NCBI GenBank assembly: GCA_910584255.1
Contig: CAJTXV010000018.1
Span: forward strand, 1 to 35,463
Origin: an uncultured Bacilli bacterium
Lineage (GTDB): Bacteria > Bacillota_I > Bacilli_A > RF39 > UBA660
Direction of reading: 5' to 3'
DNA length: 35,463 bases
Below the pieces are notes generated by a model. That model made no database searches, was not told the DNA's origin, and was given only the letters and a program-made list of their open reading frames with translations. The stretch's first letter is position 1. Each line of letters begins with the position of its first letter. This document shows positions 16,513 through 24,595 of the stretch, piece after piece. Both the position numbers and the translations under genes were made by a program.

Positions 16513-17532
16513 ATGGACAAATTAAAATTATTAAATAATCAATTATATGAATATCTTTATATACCACCAAATCCATATCCACACAAAGTCGCTACTTATC
16601 ATGATGGGATACTATCAACATCGATTCAAGAAGATTTAGGTAACGTTAGAGATACATCTAGAATTGATCTTTGGAATTCAATTAAAGAGGATAAAGAATT
16701 ATTAAAAGAGGCTATTAAGGTAACAAAAAATAAGTGGAATGAAGATACGGTTTGTGCTTCTACCATATGTGATATGTTATTAATGGATTTTCAAAATGTA
16801 GATTGTGATATATATCAAGAATTAATCAATACTATCTACTCTAATCGAAGAATTGCGCGAATTTGTCTTGATGATGCTGTAAGTTCCTCTTTTTTATTAA
16901 TGAGTTTATGGAATTTTGATTTAAAATTAACGGAAGAACAAAAGGCTTTTGCCGTTTCGGAAGCAATGAATATGTTAGGAACCACTGAGGAAGATACTAA
17001 CAAGGAATTTACAAATGTACATGGTAGTGGATATTTTGATATTGGCTATTGGATTTTGAGAAATTCTAATTGGACTTTAGAGGAAAAACAAAAGTTAGTT
17101 ATGGAATTCTGGGATAATGATGATGATTATGATGAAAGATTAGAACAATGGGAGTGGAGCGTTGTAAATGATCCAGTAAATTATCAAGGAAATATGTTTC
17201 CACCATTTGATCGTTATGCTCTTTTTTATACACCAGACTATGGATATGACTATTTGTTAGATTATCATAAAGATAAGGAAACTACAGATCGATTATGGGA
17301 AGAAATAGAGTTTTGTAAAATGATGCATCAGCTTAGACCTATGCAGTTTGAAACTTCTAGTGTAGATATACATACACAAATTACTGTGACAAATGGTAAT
17401 GAAAGTCGTATGAAGGAAATTGAAAAAGTGTTAGAAAGAATTGCTAAGATGCTTGATTTTTCTGTTTCTTTAGAATCATCAACTAGTGATTCTATGACGG
17501 TTTCCTATCAAAAAAAGTTTCCATTAAAATAA
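16513..17532 (+). CDS. 339-aa cytoplasmic protein, unknown
   Basis: I do not recognise this protein. It is soluble, acidic and Trp/Tyr-rich, with no signal peptide or membrane helix. The N-terminal two thirds look helical (repeating acidic helices around 60-210), there is an Asp/Glu patch at about 195-207 (EFWDNDDDYDERLEQWEW), and a C-terminal segment (about 275-335) looks like a small alpha-beta domain. GGGAGG precedes the ATG, and a good promoter lies upstream. It is transcribed alone: a 12-bp inverted repeat separates it from murL. Confidence 0.72.
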   Translation: MDKLKLLNNQLYEYLYIPPNPYPHKVATYHDGILSTSIQEDLGNVRDTSRIDLWNSIKEDKELLKEAIKVTKNKWNEDTVCASTICDMLLMDFQNVDCDIYQELINTIYSNRRIARICLDDAVSSSFLLMSLWNFDLKLTEEQKAFAVSEAMNMLGTTEEDTNKEFTNVHGSGYFDIGYWILRNSNWTLEEKQKLVMEFWDNDDDYDERLEQWEWSVVNDPVNYQGNMFPPFDRYALFYTPDYGYDYLLDYHKDKETTDRLWEEIEFCKMMHQLRPMQFETSSVDIHTQITVTNGNESRMKEIEKVLERIAKMLDFSVSLESSTSDSMTVSYQKKFPLK

Positions 17533-17572
17533 ATTCTAAAATAGGAAATAGAGTTATTCTTTTTAAGAAATT

Positions 17573-17602
17573 AAATGAATTGGAAAAATATCCAATTCAT
17601 TT
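17573..17602. repeat. perfect 12-bp inverted repeat upstream of murL
   Basis: AAATGAATTGGA (17573-17584), loop AAAATA, TCCAATTCATTT (17591-17602). Only a short T tract follows (TTTTACTT). It may terminate the 339-aa gene or be an operator/leader element, since the candidate -10 boxes for murL (TATAAT at 17612 and 17620) lie right after it. Confidence 0.7.
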
Positions 17603-17643
17603 TACTTATGTTATAATAATATAATGTGATAGGAGTGATTCAT

Positions 17644-18993
17644 ATGTTTTACGAATTACGTAATCAGTATAAAGAATTTATTTATGAATCTTTTCAAGTG
17701 GAGGAGAGTGAAGAAAAGTATACTGTAACTTATCATTATTATATTAACGAATTGTCATTTTCTCCACAGATTATTGTTGAAAAAAATCAAATTACAAATA
17801 AAAGTATTGATCGTGATTTCTTAAATTATCTATTTTTCCAATATGGTTTATTTGATTTAATGAACTATTATAAATTAACTTGTTCTCCTCTGATTATTAT
17901 TAAACCAATGAAAATTAGTAGTGAACAATGTGAATTTTTTAAGAAAATTTTATATTATGGGTTAGGGGAGTATTTTTATAAAAATAGAATTACACTTTCT
18001 TATCAAGAATTTGTAGAGTTTGAGGTAGATGCAAAAGAAGAATATTTACAAAAGGAAATTCAAGGTGATTTTTCTGGAAATTTAATTCCAATTGGTGGTG
18101 GAAAAGATTCTATTGTAACCTTAGAATTATTAAAGGAATATCATTCTAATAATAAGGTGTTTATGTTAGAAAGAAATTTGTATCCAAAGAATCAAGCTGG
18201 GTATGATTCGATTCAAATGGCAAAATATAATGAAGAAGATATTGTTATTTTTAGAAATAATTTAGATTTAAAATTATTAGATTTAAATAAAAAAGGATAT
18301 TTAAATGGGCATATTCCATTTTCAGCTTGTTTATCTATGGCTAGTTTTATAATGGCCTATTTAACTAATAAAAAATATATTGTGTTATCTAATGAAGCTA
18401 GTGCTAATGAAGGAAATGTTCGTGGAATGAATATTAATCATCAGTATTCTAAGAGTTATGAATATGAGAAAGATTTTAGGGAGTATACAAGAAAGTATTT
18501 CACCGAAAAAATAGAATATTTTAGTCTTCTTCGATGTATGAATGAGTATCAAATTGTTCAAGAATTTATTAAACATAAGGAATATCTTTCTATTTTTCGT
18601 AGTTGTAATCAAGGAACGAAAGAGAATAATTGGTGTAATCATTGTTCTAAGTGTTTATATGTTTATATTATGCTTTATCCACATTTAACAAAAGAAGAAA
18701 TGATGAAAGTCTTTTTTAGCGAAATGTTAGATGATACTTCTTTAGAAGAAGTTTTTAAATCTTTAGTTTTAGAAGATGTTGACAAACCATTTGAGTGTGT
18801 TGGAGAAAAGAAAGAAATTAATTATTCTCTACAAAAAGCCTTAAAAATTAAAAATGGAGAACTACCATATTTACTAAAGAAATATAGTGAGTATCGACAG
18901 TCCAATATTTCTTTAGAGAAAATCGAAAATTATTTTAATAATCAACATTTTATTCCTTCAGAATATATACATCTGATAGGGAGCATTGTATGA
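17644..18993 (+). CDS. murL: UDP-MurNAc-L-Ala-L-Glu epimerase MurL
   Basis: A 449-aa cytoplasmic protein that I assign to MurL, which uses ATP (giving AMP and diphosphate) to invert the terminal L-Glu of UDP-MurNAc-L-Ala-L-Glu to D-Glu. Visible features: a PP-loop type motif I149-PIGGGKDSIVTLELL, S249-NEASANEGN, and a four-cysteine group C321, C331, C334, C337 (W330CNHCSKC). AGGAGTGAT sits before the ATG at 17644; the in-frame GTG at 17626 is upstream of that site and is rejected. The stop overlaps the murD2 start by four bases, the pairing described for this pathway in Xanthomonas oryzae. A generic PP-loop enzyme is the fallback reading, but the neighbour makes MurL much more likely. Confidence 0.85.
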   Translation: MFYELRNQYKEFIYESFQVEESEEKYTVTYHYYINELSFSPQIIVEKNQITNKSIDRDFLNYLFFQYGLFDLMNYYKLTCSPLIIIKPMKISSEQCEFFKKILYYGLGEYFYKNRITLSYQEFVEFEVDAKEEYLQKEIQGDFSGNLIPIGGGKDSIVTLELLKEYHSNNKVFMLERNLYPKNQAGYDSIQMAKYNEEDIVIFRNNLDLKLLDLNKKGYLNGHIPFSACLSMASFIMAYLTNKKYIVLSNEASANEGNVRGMNINHQYSKSYEYEKDFREYTRKYFTEKIEYFSLLRCMNEYQIVQEFIKHKEYLSIFRSCNQGTKENNWCNHCSKCLYVYIMLYPHLTKEEMMKVFFSEMLDDTSLEEVFKSLVLEDVDKPFECVGEKKEINYSLQKALKIKNGELPYLLKKYSEYRQSNISLEKIENYFNNQHFIPSEYIHLIGSIV

Positions 18994-20345
18994 AAAATAA
19001 AATTTTTGAAGAATTAAAGAATAAAAAAGTTTTATTATTAGGCTTTGGTAGAGAGGGAAAATCTAGTTATCAATTTATTCGAAGTATGGACGAAACTAAG
19101 GAAATAGGAATTGCCAATCTAGATTCCATTGAAGACTTTGATTTTTCTAATGATCCATATTTAACATTTTATATTGGCAAAGATTACTTGAAAGCCTGCT
19201 TTGAGTATGATATTATTATCAAGGGACCTGGTGTAGTTATTAAGGACTATGTAGATGAAGCAACAAAAAATAAAATTACTTGTCAAACGGACCTGTTCTT
19301 AAAATATTCCAAGAATCAAACAATTGGAATTACTGGTACAAAGGGAAAAAGTACCACTTCTAGTTTGCTTTATCATATGCTACAAAAACTAGGGAAATCA
19401 AGTGTATTAATTGGTAATATAGGTATTCCTGTTTTTGATATAATTGATCAATTAAAAGAGGATACAATTTGTGTATTGGAACTAGGGGTTCATCAATTAG
19501 AATTTATGAAGCATTCTCCAAATATTGCTGTTATTTTAAATGTTTATGAAGAACATTTGGATCACTATATTTCTATGGATGAATATGTAAATGCTAAGAG
19601 AAATATTTATTTATATCAAAATGCAAAAGATATATTTTTAGCAGGTAATTCTCCATATTTAGAGTCATTAGGTAAGATTCAAAGTACAATATATAGAAAT
19701 CAGGCATTAAATGAAAATTGCTATTTTATGGATCAAAATCGTTTTGTTATTTATAAAGAAAAAGAAAAATTATTAATTTCTCGAACTAAGATAAAGTCGA
19801 GTTTAAAAGGAGAACATAATTTAAAGAATATTTTGACTTGTCTTACTATAATTTCTATCTTAGGTTTTGATTTAAAAAAGAGTATTCAATTTTTGGAGGA
19901 TTTTAAAGGATTGCCTCATCGTTTAGAGTATGTGGGAACGTATCATGGAATTTTATTTTACGATGATGCAATTGCTACTAGTATTCCATCTGTCATATCA
20001 GCAATTGATACACTAGGGAGTGTTGATACCTTAATTTTAGGTGGAATGGATCGGGGATTAGATTATTTACCTTTAGTTACATATTTAGAAAAGAGTAGTG
20101 TTCGAAATATATTGCTTCTTCCTGAAACAAACCAAAGAATTGAAATATTGTTTAAGGATTTAAAAACCTCTTTAAATGTAATTTCTGTATTAGATATGAA
20201 GGATGCTGTTTCTTTTAGTTTTGATGTCACAGATCAGGGTAAAATTTGTTTATTATCTCCTGCTGCTGCTAGTTATAATGTTTATAAAAATTTTGAAGAA
20301 AAGGGAAATCATTTTCAGGATTTACTTAAGAAAAGAGGAAAATAG
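18990..20345 (+). CDS. murD2: MurD2-type UDP-MurNAc-L-Ala L-glutamate ligase
   Basis: A 451-aa Mur ligase. It has an N-terminal Rossmann-like domain (LLLGFGREGKSS), the ATP loop G116TKGKSTTS, NVYEEHLDHYISMDEY, GEHNLKNILTC, and the C-terminal domain block FYDDAIATSIPSVISAI. Ordinary MurD adds D-Glu to UDP-MurNAc-L-Ala; the MurD2 form adds L-Glu, which MurL then epimerises. I choose MurD2 because of the ATGA overlap with murL; residues that set Glu stereochemistry cannot be judged by eye. A second, ordinary murD elsewhere in the genome would not contradict this. Confidence 0.82.
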   Translation: MKNKIFEELKNKKVLLLGFGREGKSSYQFIRSMDETKEIGIANLDSIEDFDFSNDPYLTFYIGKDYLKACFEYDIIIKGPGVVIKDYVDEATKNKITCQTDLFLKYSKNQTIGITGTKGKSTTSSLLYHMLQKLGKSSVLIGNIGIPVFDIIDQLKEDTICVLELGVHQLEFMKHSPNIAVILNVYEEHLDHYISMDEYVNAKRNIYLYQNAKDIFLAGNSPYLESLGKIQSTIYRNQALNENCYFMDQNRFVIYKEKEKLLISRTKIKSSLKGEHNLKNILTCLTIISILGFDLKKSIQFLEDFKGLPHRLEYVGTYHGILFYDDAIATSIPSVISAIDTLGSVDTLILGGMDRGLDYLPLVTYLEKSSVRNILLLPETNQRIEILFKDLKTSLNVISVLDMKDAVSFSFDVTDQGKICLLSPAAASYNVYKNFEEKGNHFQDLLKKRGK

Positions 20346-20346
20346 A

Positions 20347-20742
20347 ATGACAATTGAGGAACACTTAAATCATATTATTAAGAATTTAGATGAGGAAGGG
20401 GTAATTGACGCAAATAAAATTAGTGATGGAAGTCATACTTTTGACGAATTGTATGATCATCGTGTGAAACTATTTAGTGTGATTTGCAACTTATATAGGG
20501 ATATTAGTTGGAAATCTAAATTTCATGATGATGGTACAATGTTTGATGGTTATTTTATTGTTGGAATTGAAACGGAAGAAGGACAAGCTACTTATCATTA
20601 TGGATTAGACCTATGGGATTTATTTGATGTAGAAGAATTACCTAAGGCGCCGAAATATGATGGTCATAATTCTAATCAGGCGATTGAAAGAATTTTATCG
20701 CTAGGAAAGATTAAGCCAAAGGGATGTTACCATAAACAATAA
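20347..20742 (+). CDS. 131-aa conserved protein, unknown
   Basis: A soluble protein without a name I can support. It has the pattern TFDELYDHRVKLFSVICN, then SKFHDDGTMFDGYFIVGI, a YHYGLDLWDLF stretch and YDGHN near the end. I have a general memory of similar small proteins in phage and host genomes of Bacillota, with no known function. AGAGGAAAAT, inside the end of murD2, serves its ATG two bases after the murD2 stop, so it is the third gene of the murL operon. An upstream in-frame extension overlapping murD2 has no ribosome site. Confidence 0.72.
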   Translation: MTIEEHLNHIIKNLDEEGVIDANKISDGSHTFDELYDHRVKLFSVICNLYRDISWKSKFHDDGTMFDGYFIVGIETEEGQATYHYGLDLWDLFDVEELPKAPKYDGHNSNQAIERILSLGKIKPKGCYHKQ

Positions 20743-20785
20743 TTTTTTAAGTTTTTTTAAAATATTTATAAAAGAGGTGGAAAAT

Positions 20786-21409
20786 ATGGCAAGTTTAGTG
20801 ATTCATATGTGTGTTGCAAAAAGGATGAATGAGAAATTAAAATTACCTTTGAATATGCTTCTCCTTGGTTCTATTGCACCAGATATTAGTAAGCGTGTTG
20901 ATGAAACAAAAACAAGAAGTCACTTTTTAACAGAGGGAGAAATAGAAGATATTCCACGTTTTTTAGAAAAATATAAAAATCAATTGAATCATCCATTTAT
21001 GATGGGTTATTTTATTCATCTATATACGGATTTTCTGTGGAAAAAGTATTTTATTAGTGAACTTGCTGAAAATAATGCCATTACTTTGTTAAATGGTGAT
21101 AAAATTCCAATTGACTCCCTGTTATATCATGAGTTACTTTATAGTGACTATGCGAATGTGGAGGTGCAACTTTTAGATGAATATGAGTTGGATTTATCTT
21201 TATTTTGTAAAGAAGTAGTTTTGCCAAAATTAAATATGAGTGAAATCCCTGTTGAAAGATTACAATTGATGATTGATTATGTAAGCACTCTTATTGAAAA
21301 TGCTAAAAAAAGTGAAAGTAACATGTTTAATTTCGAACAAATCAAAGCCTTTATAGAAACAACTGCTGATTTAATTTGTTTAAAGATTCAAGAGTTGGGT
21401 TTTAATTAG
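20786..21409 (+). CDS. zinc-dependent phospholipase C-like protein
   Basis: A 207-aa protein of the Zn-dependent phospholipase C-like superfamily (PF00882 type). Typical signs are the N-terminal SLVIHMCVAKRMNEKL, LLLGSIAPDI, a second TRSHF histidine and NHPFMMGYFIHLYTDFLWKKY, which supply the His/Asp metal ligands. There is no signal peptide, so it is a cytoplasmic member, and the substrate of these is unknown. AGAGGTGG (20773-20780) supports the ATG at 20786; the GTG at 20777 lies inside that site. It is likely the last gene of the murL operon. Confidence 0.75.
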   Translation: MASLVIHMCVAKRMNEKLKLPLNMLLLGSIAPDISKRVDETKTRSHFLTEGEIEDIPRFLEKYKNQLNHPFMMGYFIHLYTDFLWKKYFISELAENNAITLLNGDKIPIDSLLYHELLYSDYANVEVQLLDEYELDLSLFCKEVVLPKLNMSEIPVERLQLMIDYVSTLIENAKKSESNMFNFEQIKAFIETTADLICLKIQELGFN

Positions 21410-21417
21410 GAGGGATT

Positions 21418-21492
21418 TTGTATCGAAACTTGCATATCTTATATCAAAGGAAATATTATAGCAGCCTACGAAATGCAAAAAAAGAAGTTTAA
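21418..21492 (+). CDS. possible 24-aa peptide
   Basis: A TTG five bases after a full AGGAGGG (21408-21414) opens a 24-codon frame, MYRNLHILYQRKYYSSLRNA and four more residues, very basic and Tyr-rich. It ends inside a hairpin before the tRNA-Arg promoter. The strong ribosome site is the only support. Confidence 0.25.
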   Translation: MYRNLHILYQRKYYSSLRNAKKEV

Positions 21493-21508
21493 TTATTGAC
21501 TTCTCTTT
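21483..21508 (+). terminator. hairpin overlapping the tRNA-Arg promoter
   Basis: AGAAGT (21483-21488) and ACTTCT (21499-21504) with CTTTTG after. The 3' arm contains part of the -35 box of the next promoter. Confidence 0.45.
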
Positions 21509-21524
21509 TGTTTCGTGATAAGAT
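21496..21524 (+). promoter_or_regulatory. promoter of tRNA-Arg/tRNA-Pro
   Basis: TTGACT (21496-21501), 17-base spacer, TAAGAT (21519-21524) with an extended TG. The same TGATAAGATTA core occurs in the tRNA-Ala promoter. Confidence 0.75.
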
Positions 21525-21570
21525 TATAACTGTCTTATGAATTGATAGATAAGATTTCGGTCGTTACCCT

Positions 21571-21647
21571 GCGCTCGTAGCTCAGTTGGATAGAGTGTTT
21601 GGCTACGAACCAAAAGGTCAGGGGTTCGAATCCCTTCGAGCGCACCA
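21571..21647 (+). tRNA. tRNA-Arg (ACG)
   Basis: 77 bases; acceptor GCGCTCG/CGAGCGC, anticodon loop CTACGAA (A34 presumably edited to inosine), encoded CCA. Confidence 0.97.
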
Positions 21648-21651
21648 GTTT

Positions 21652-21728
21652 CGGGAAGTGGCTCAACTTGGTAGAGCACTTGGTTTGGGACCAAGCGGTT
21701 GCAGGTTCAAATCCTGTCTTCCCGACCA
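21652..21728 (+). tRNA. tRNA-Pro (TGG)
   Basis: 77 bases; acceptor CGGGAAG/CTTCCCG, anticodon loop TTTGGGA, encoded CCA. Confidence 0.97.
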
Positions 21729-21738
21729 TTTTGTATAC

Positions 21739-21768
21739 TAAAGGTCATCTTAATAGGTGACTTTTTCT
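21739..21768 (+). terminator. terminator after tRNA-Pro
   Basis: AAAGGTCA pairs with TGACTTTTT (one G-T pair) and runs into CTTTG. Confidence 0.6.
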
Positions 21769-21854
21769 TTGTCTGCAATCGCTTATCCCCAAACCCCATT
21801 CTAATAAAAATATTACTTCCTTATCAAATTCATTCTAATAGATTTTCAAGTAAA

Positions 21855-22588
21855 CTAAACTTCTATGTAAGTGAATAATTTTTGAAGATTTGTCTCTTGA
21901 ATTTCGAATCCTGTTCCGCGATCATGTATTTCTCCCATTCGTTCTCCCTGTCTAACAACTCCAATTTTAAAGGTAATTCTAATAAATCCTTGTTCTATGA
22001 GTTTTAAAAATTCTTCAAAACCCTTTAATTGATCGTAGTATTTATAATAATCTACTCCATCTATTTGTTTTGGCCAAGCTTTTATAAAAGCTAACACTTT
22101 CATTTTTCTTTCTAACTTTTTTGAATTGTACTAAAATCCCAATACGTATCATTTTCTAATAAACTTCCATTTCTATCTTTAACTACCAAGTAGATTTTTT
22201 GGTTCCCATAATCTATTTTTAACTGAAATGAAAATCTTCTTGCTATTAAAGTAGGATAGTTTGCTTGCACTGACTTTGCTAATACTTTTTTATTTTTTAA
22301 CACCTTATCAGGATACCCATACCTATTACTAATCCTTTTAATTTCAAATTCTTCTTTTCCTTTTGGAGTCGCACAAAAAAGGGTTGTATATCCTTTGGAA
22401 TATCCTCTTTTTGTCTTGATTTCAATTCCACGAAAGTCGGGAATTTCTAAAGTGTCTTCCTTTTTTCCAATTAAGTCTTCCAATGTTTTACCAATTCCTG
22501 TTACTCCACTTCTAGTCGATTTTACATATCCCATTTTTTTAATTGTTTCAAATTTTTGTTTTAGTTCTTTGATATCTTCTGTTGTCAT
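21855..22588 (-). pseudogene. MvaI/BcnI-type restriction endonuclease, frameshifted
   Basis: Two adjacent frames make one 244-aa protein of the MvaI/BcnI endonuclease family. The first (158 aa) holds the catalytic core D51-FRGI-E56-I-K58 (LEIPDFRGIEIKTK); the second (from 22103) holds VLAFIKAWPKQIDGVDYYKY and the closing GEIHDRGTGFEI. They join exactly if the A6 run near the end of the first frame (T6 at 22117-22122 on the plus strand) had seven A's, giving STIQKKLERKMKVLAF. AAAGGAGAT precedes the ATG. No methyltransferase gene is visible nearby, so it is an orphan. It sits next to tRNA-Pro, convergent to it. The C-terminal third would be lost without frameshifting. Confidence 0.8.
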
Positions 22589-22691
22589 TTAGAATATCTC
22601 CTTTCTTTTCAGATGGTATATTATAAGGTGCCATATATATAAAAATTGTCGAAAAATGAAATAGATTTTAAATTTCTATAATACATTGAAA

Positions 22692-22722
22692 AAGAGCATC
22701 TATTTAGAATTAAATGCTCTTA
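22692..22722 (-). terminator. terminator of the CxC membrane peptide gene
   Basis: On the minus strand AAGAGCAT and ATGCTCTT form an 8-bp stem followed by TTTC. It lies about 40 bases after the stop of the peptide gene. Confidence 0.75.
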
Positions 22723-22759
22723 AAGATAAGGAATATTTGGGAGACAAGTTAAAGTTCAA

Positions 22760-22927
22760 TTAGTTATTTCCTCTACAACCGCAACCGTTATTAGATCCAG
22801 AACCCCAGAAAATGAAGAAAATTACAAAGATAATAATAATAATCCATAACCAGTTTCCGTTAGAGTTATCATTAGATCCTTGACAAGCACAACCATACAT
22901 TGGGTATGGATATCCAGTTCCATACAT
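22760..22927 (-). CDS. 55-aa membrane peptide with CxC motifs at both ends
   Basis: A short gene with strong expression signals: GAGGTGAT six bases before the ATG, TATAAT upstream (minus strand, about 22950) and a terminator downstream. The peptide begins MYGTGYPYPMYGCACQG, then a linker of Asn/Ser/Gly, one hydrophobic helix at 26-41 (NWLWIIIIIFVIFFIF), and ends GSNNGCGCRGNN. It resembles the small glycine-rich one-helix proteins of spore formers (YjcZ-like) in layout, but the paired CAC and CGC motifs on either side of the helix are not part of that family as I know it. Function unknown. Confidence 0.75.
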   Translation of the reverse strand: MYGTGYPYPMYGCACQGSNDNSNGNWLWIIIIIFVIFFIFWGSGSNNGCGCRGNN

Positions 22928-23015
22928 AAAATCACCTCTTCTTTCACTATATTATATTTTGATTTTTATTTTATCAACATAGCAAATACCTAGTTATTTA
23001 AAATATTTTTGTTTA

Positions 23016-23044
23016 TTGTAGTAATCAGTAATTAGTGATACAAT
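23016..23044 (+). promoter_or_regulatory. promoter of the mutY-nudix-exoA operon
   Basis: TTGTAG (23016-23021), 17-base spacer, TACAAT (23039-23044) with extended TG at 23036-23037. Confidence 0.65.
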
Positions 23045-23070
23045 AGGATAGAAGTTTGGGATGATATAAA

Positions 23071-24132
23071 ATGAAAGATTTAGCAAAAAAAATTACCGAC
23101 TGGTATGTAGCACATAAAAGAAATCTTCCTTGGAGAAAAGATCGTAATCCTTATCATGTATGGATTTCAGAAATTATGCTTCAACAAACTAGAATAGAAG
23201 CAGTTATTTCTTATTATCAAAGATTTATTAAAGAATTACCTACCATTCAAGATTTAGCATTTGTAGACGAGGAGAGGCTTTTAAAACTATGGGAAGGGCT
23301 GGGGTATTATAACCGCGCACGTAATTTAAAAAGGGCAGCTATCATTATCACAGAAAAATACCATGGAAAATTCCCAACAACTTATGAGGAAATATTATCT
23401 CTTCCTGGTATTGGAGAATATACTGCTTCTGCAATTGCTTCTATTTGTTTTTCTCTTCCTGAAGTAACAATTGATGGAAATGTTTTAAGAGTTTATACGA
23501 GAGTTTTTGAAGATGACTCTGTCATTGATTTAGAAAAAGAAAAAAAGAAAATTCGTAATGCCTTAATGAAAATAGTACCTTCTTGTAGTGGTGATTTTAA
23601 CGAAGGACTTATGGAACTTGGAGAAACTATTTGCATACCAGGAGGAGTTCCTAAATGTGGTGACTGTCCACTTTATGATATGTGTCTTTCTAGAAAACAT
23701 GGTACTAGTTTAAAATATCCAGTTCGATTAGAAAAGAATGAAAAACGAGTAGAGCATTATACTGTTTTAGTTTTCTATTATCAAAATTATTTTTTGTTAG
23801 AAAAAAGATTAGATACTGGTTTACTGCATGGACTTTGGCAGTTTCCTAATCTGGAAGGCTCAATATCTCAAGAAAAGGTAGAACGTTACTGTAAAAATTT
23901 AGATATAACCCCTTTAAAAATTGAGAAGGGTATTTCTTATACTCATATTTTTACTCACAAGAAATGGGTAATGAATTCTTATTATATTGAAGTCTCACGA
24001 AATGATAAACATAAACTATCAGGCGTCTTTGTGACTGCACAGGAAAGAGAAGAAAATTACTCTTTACCTGGAGCTTTTCAACCATTTCAAAATGACTTTC
24101 TAGAAAGGGGAATGAAAAATGATGAAACGTAG
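23071..24132 (+). CDS. mutY: A/G-specific adenine glycosylase
   Basis: A 353-aa base-excision repair enzyme that removes adenine mispaired with 8-oxoguanine. The catalytic Glu34 lies in SEIMLQQTRIEAV, the helix-hairpin-helix in LPGIGEYTASAIASICF, and the catalytic Asp135 in VTIDGNVLRV. The cluster cysteines are C188, C196, C199 and C205; the first spacing is seven residues where E. coli MutY has six. A C-terminal Nudix-like domain that reads 8-oxoG follows (about 225-345). It overlaps the Nudix gene by 14 bases, and exoA follows, so three oxidative-damage genes share an operon. Confidence 0.95.
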   Translation: MKDLAKKITDWYVAHKRNLPWRKDRNPYHVWISEIMLQQTRIEAVISYYQRFIKELPTIQDLAFVDEERLLKLWEGLGYYNRARNLKRAAIIITEKYHGKFPTTYEEILSLPGIGEYTASAIASICFSLPEVTIDGNVLRVYTRVFEDDSVIDLEKEKKKIRNALMKIVPSCSGDFNEGLMELGETICIPGGVPKCGDCPLYDMCLSRKHGTSLKYPVRLEKNEKRVEHYTVLVFYYQNYFLLEKRLDTGLLHGLWQFPNLEGSISQEKVERYCKNLDITPLKIEKGISYTHIFTHKKWVMNSYYIEVSRNDKHKLSGVFVTAQEREENYSLPGAFQPFQNDFLERGMKNDET

Positions 24133-24595
24133 TGTAGGTATTTTAATATATAGAATTCAAGATAAAAAAATTGAATTATTACTTTGCCATATGGGTGGTC
24201 CTTATTGGCAAGGAGTTGATCAAGGTGGGTGGTCCATTCCTAAAGGAGAAATGAAAAATGAAAAAGCAATGGATACTGCTATCCGTGAATTTCAAGAAGA
24301 AACCAGTTTCCAGATTGAAAAAGAGAAATTGATGTTTTTAGGTAGTAAAAAACAATCTAGTAATAAATTGGTCATTATTTTTACTGCCATCGGTAATTAT
24401 GATGCTTCGAAAGCTTTTAGTAATGCATTTCAGATAGAATGGCCAAAAGGAAGTGGAAAAATGTCTGAATTTCCAGAGATGGACCGTGCAGAGTGGTTTA
24501 CAATTCATGATGCTAAACGGAAAATTTTAAAAGGACAAGTTTATTTTCTTTTAAAATTAGAAGAAATGTTAAAGACTCAAGGGGAAGTTTTATGA
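24119..24595 (+). CDS. Nudix hydrolase
   Basis: A 158-aa Nudix protein with the complete box G-E-MKNEKAMDTAI-REFQEET (pattern Gx5Ex7REUxEE) preceded by DQGGWSIPKGE, the style of the COG4119 group of NTP pyrophosphohydrolases. The substrate cannot be read; an 8-oxo-dGTP-cleaning (MutT-like) role fits the neighbours mutY and exoA but is inference. The start lies inside the mutY 3' end, with tandem ATGs at 24119 and 24122. It overlaps exoA by four bases (ATGA). Confidence 0.87.
   Translation: MMKRSVGILIYRIQDKKIELLLCHMGGPYWQGVDQGGWSIPKGEMKNEKAMDTAIREFQEETSFQIEKEKLMFLGSKKQSSNKLVIIFTAIGNYDASKAFSNAFQIEWPKGSGKMSEFPEMDRAEWFTIHDAKRKILKGQVYFLLKLEEMLKTQGEVL

Noticed and set aside
20203..20346. N-terminal extension of the 131-aa gene into murD2
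   Set aside because: No ribosome site stands before the upstream start, and the extension overlaps murD2 coding by 140 bases; the ATG at 20347 has AGAGGA upstream.
21535..21729. Minus-strand 64-codon frame
   Set aside because: It runs through tRNA-Arg and tRNA-Pro and has no ribosome site.
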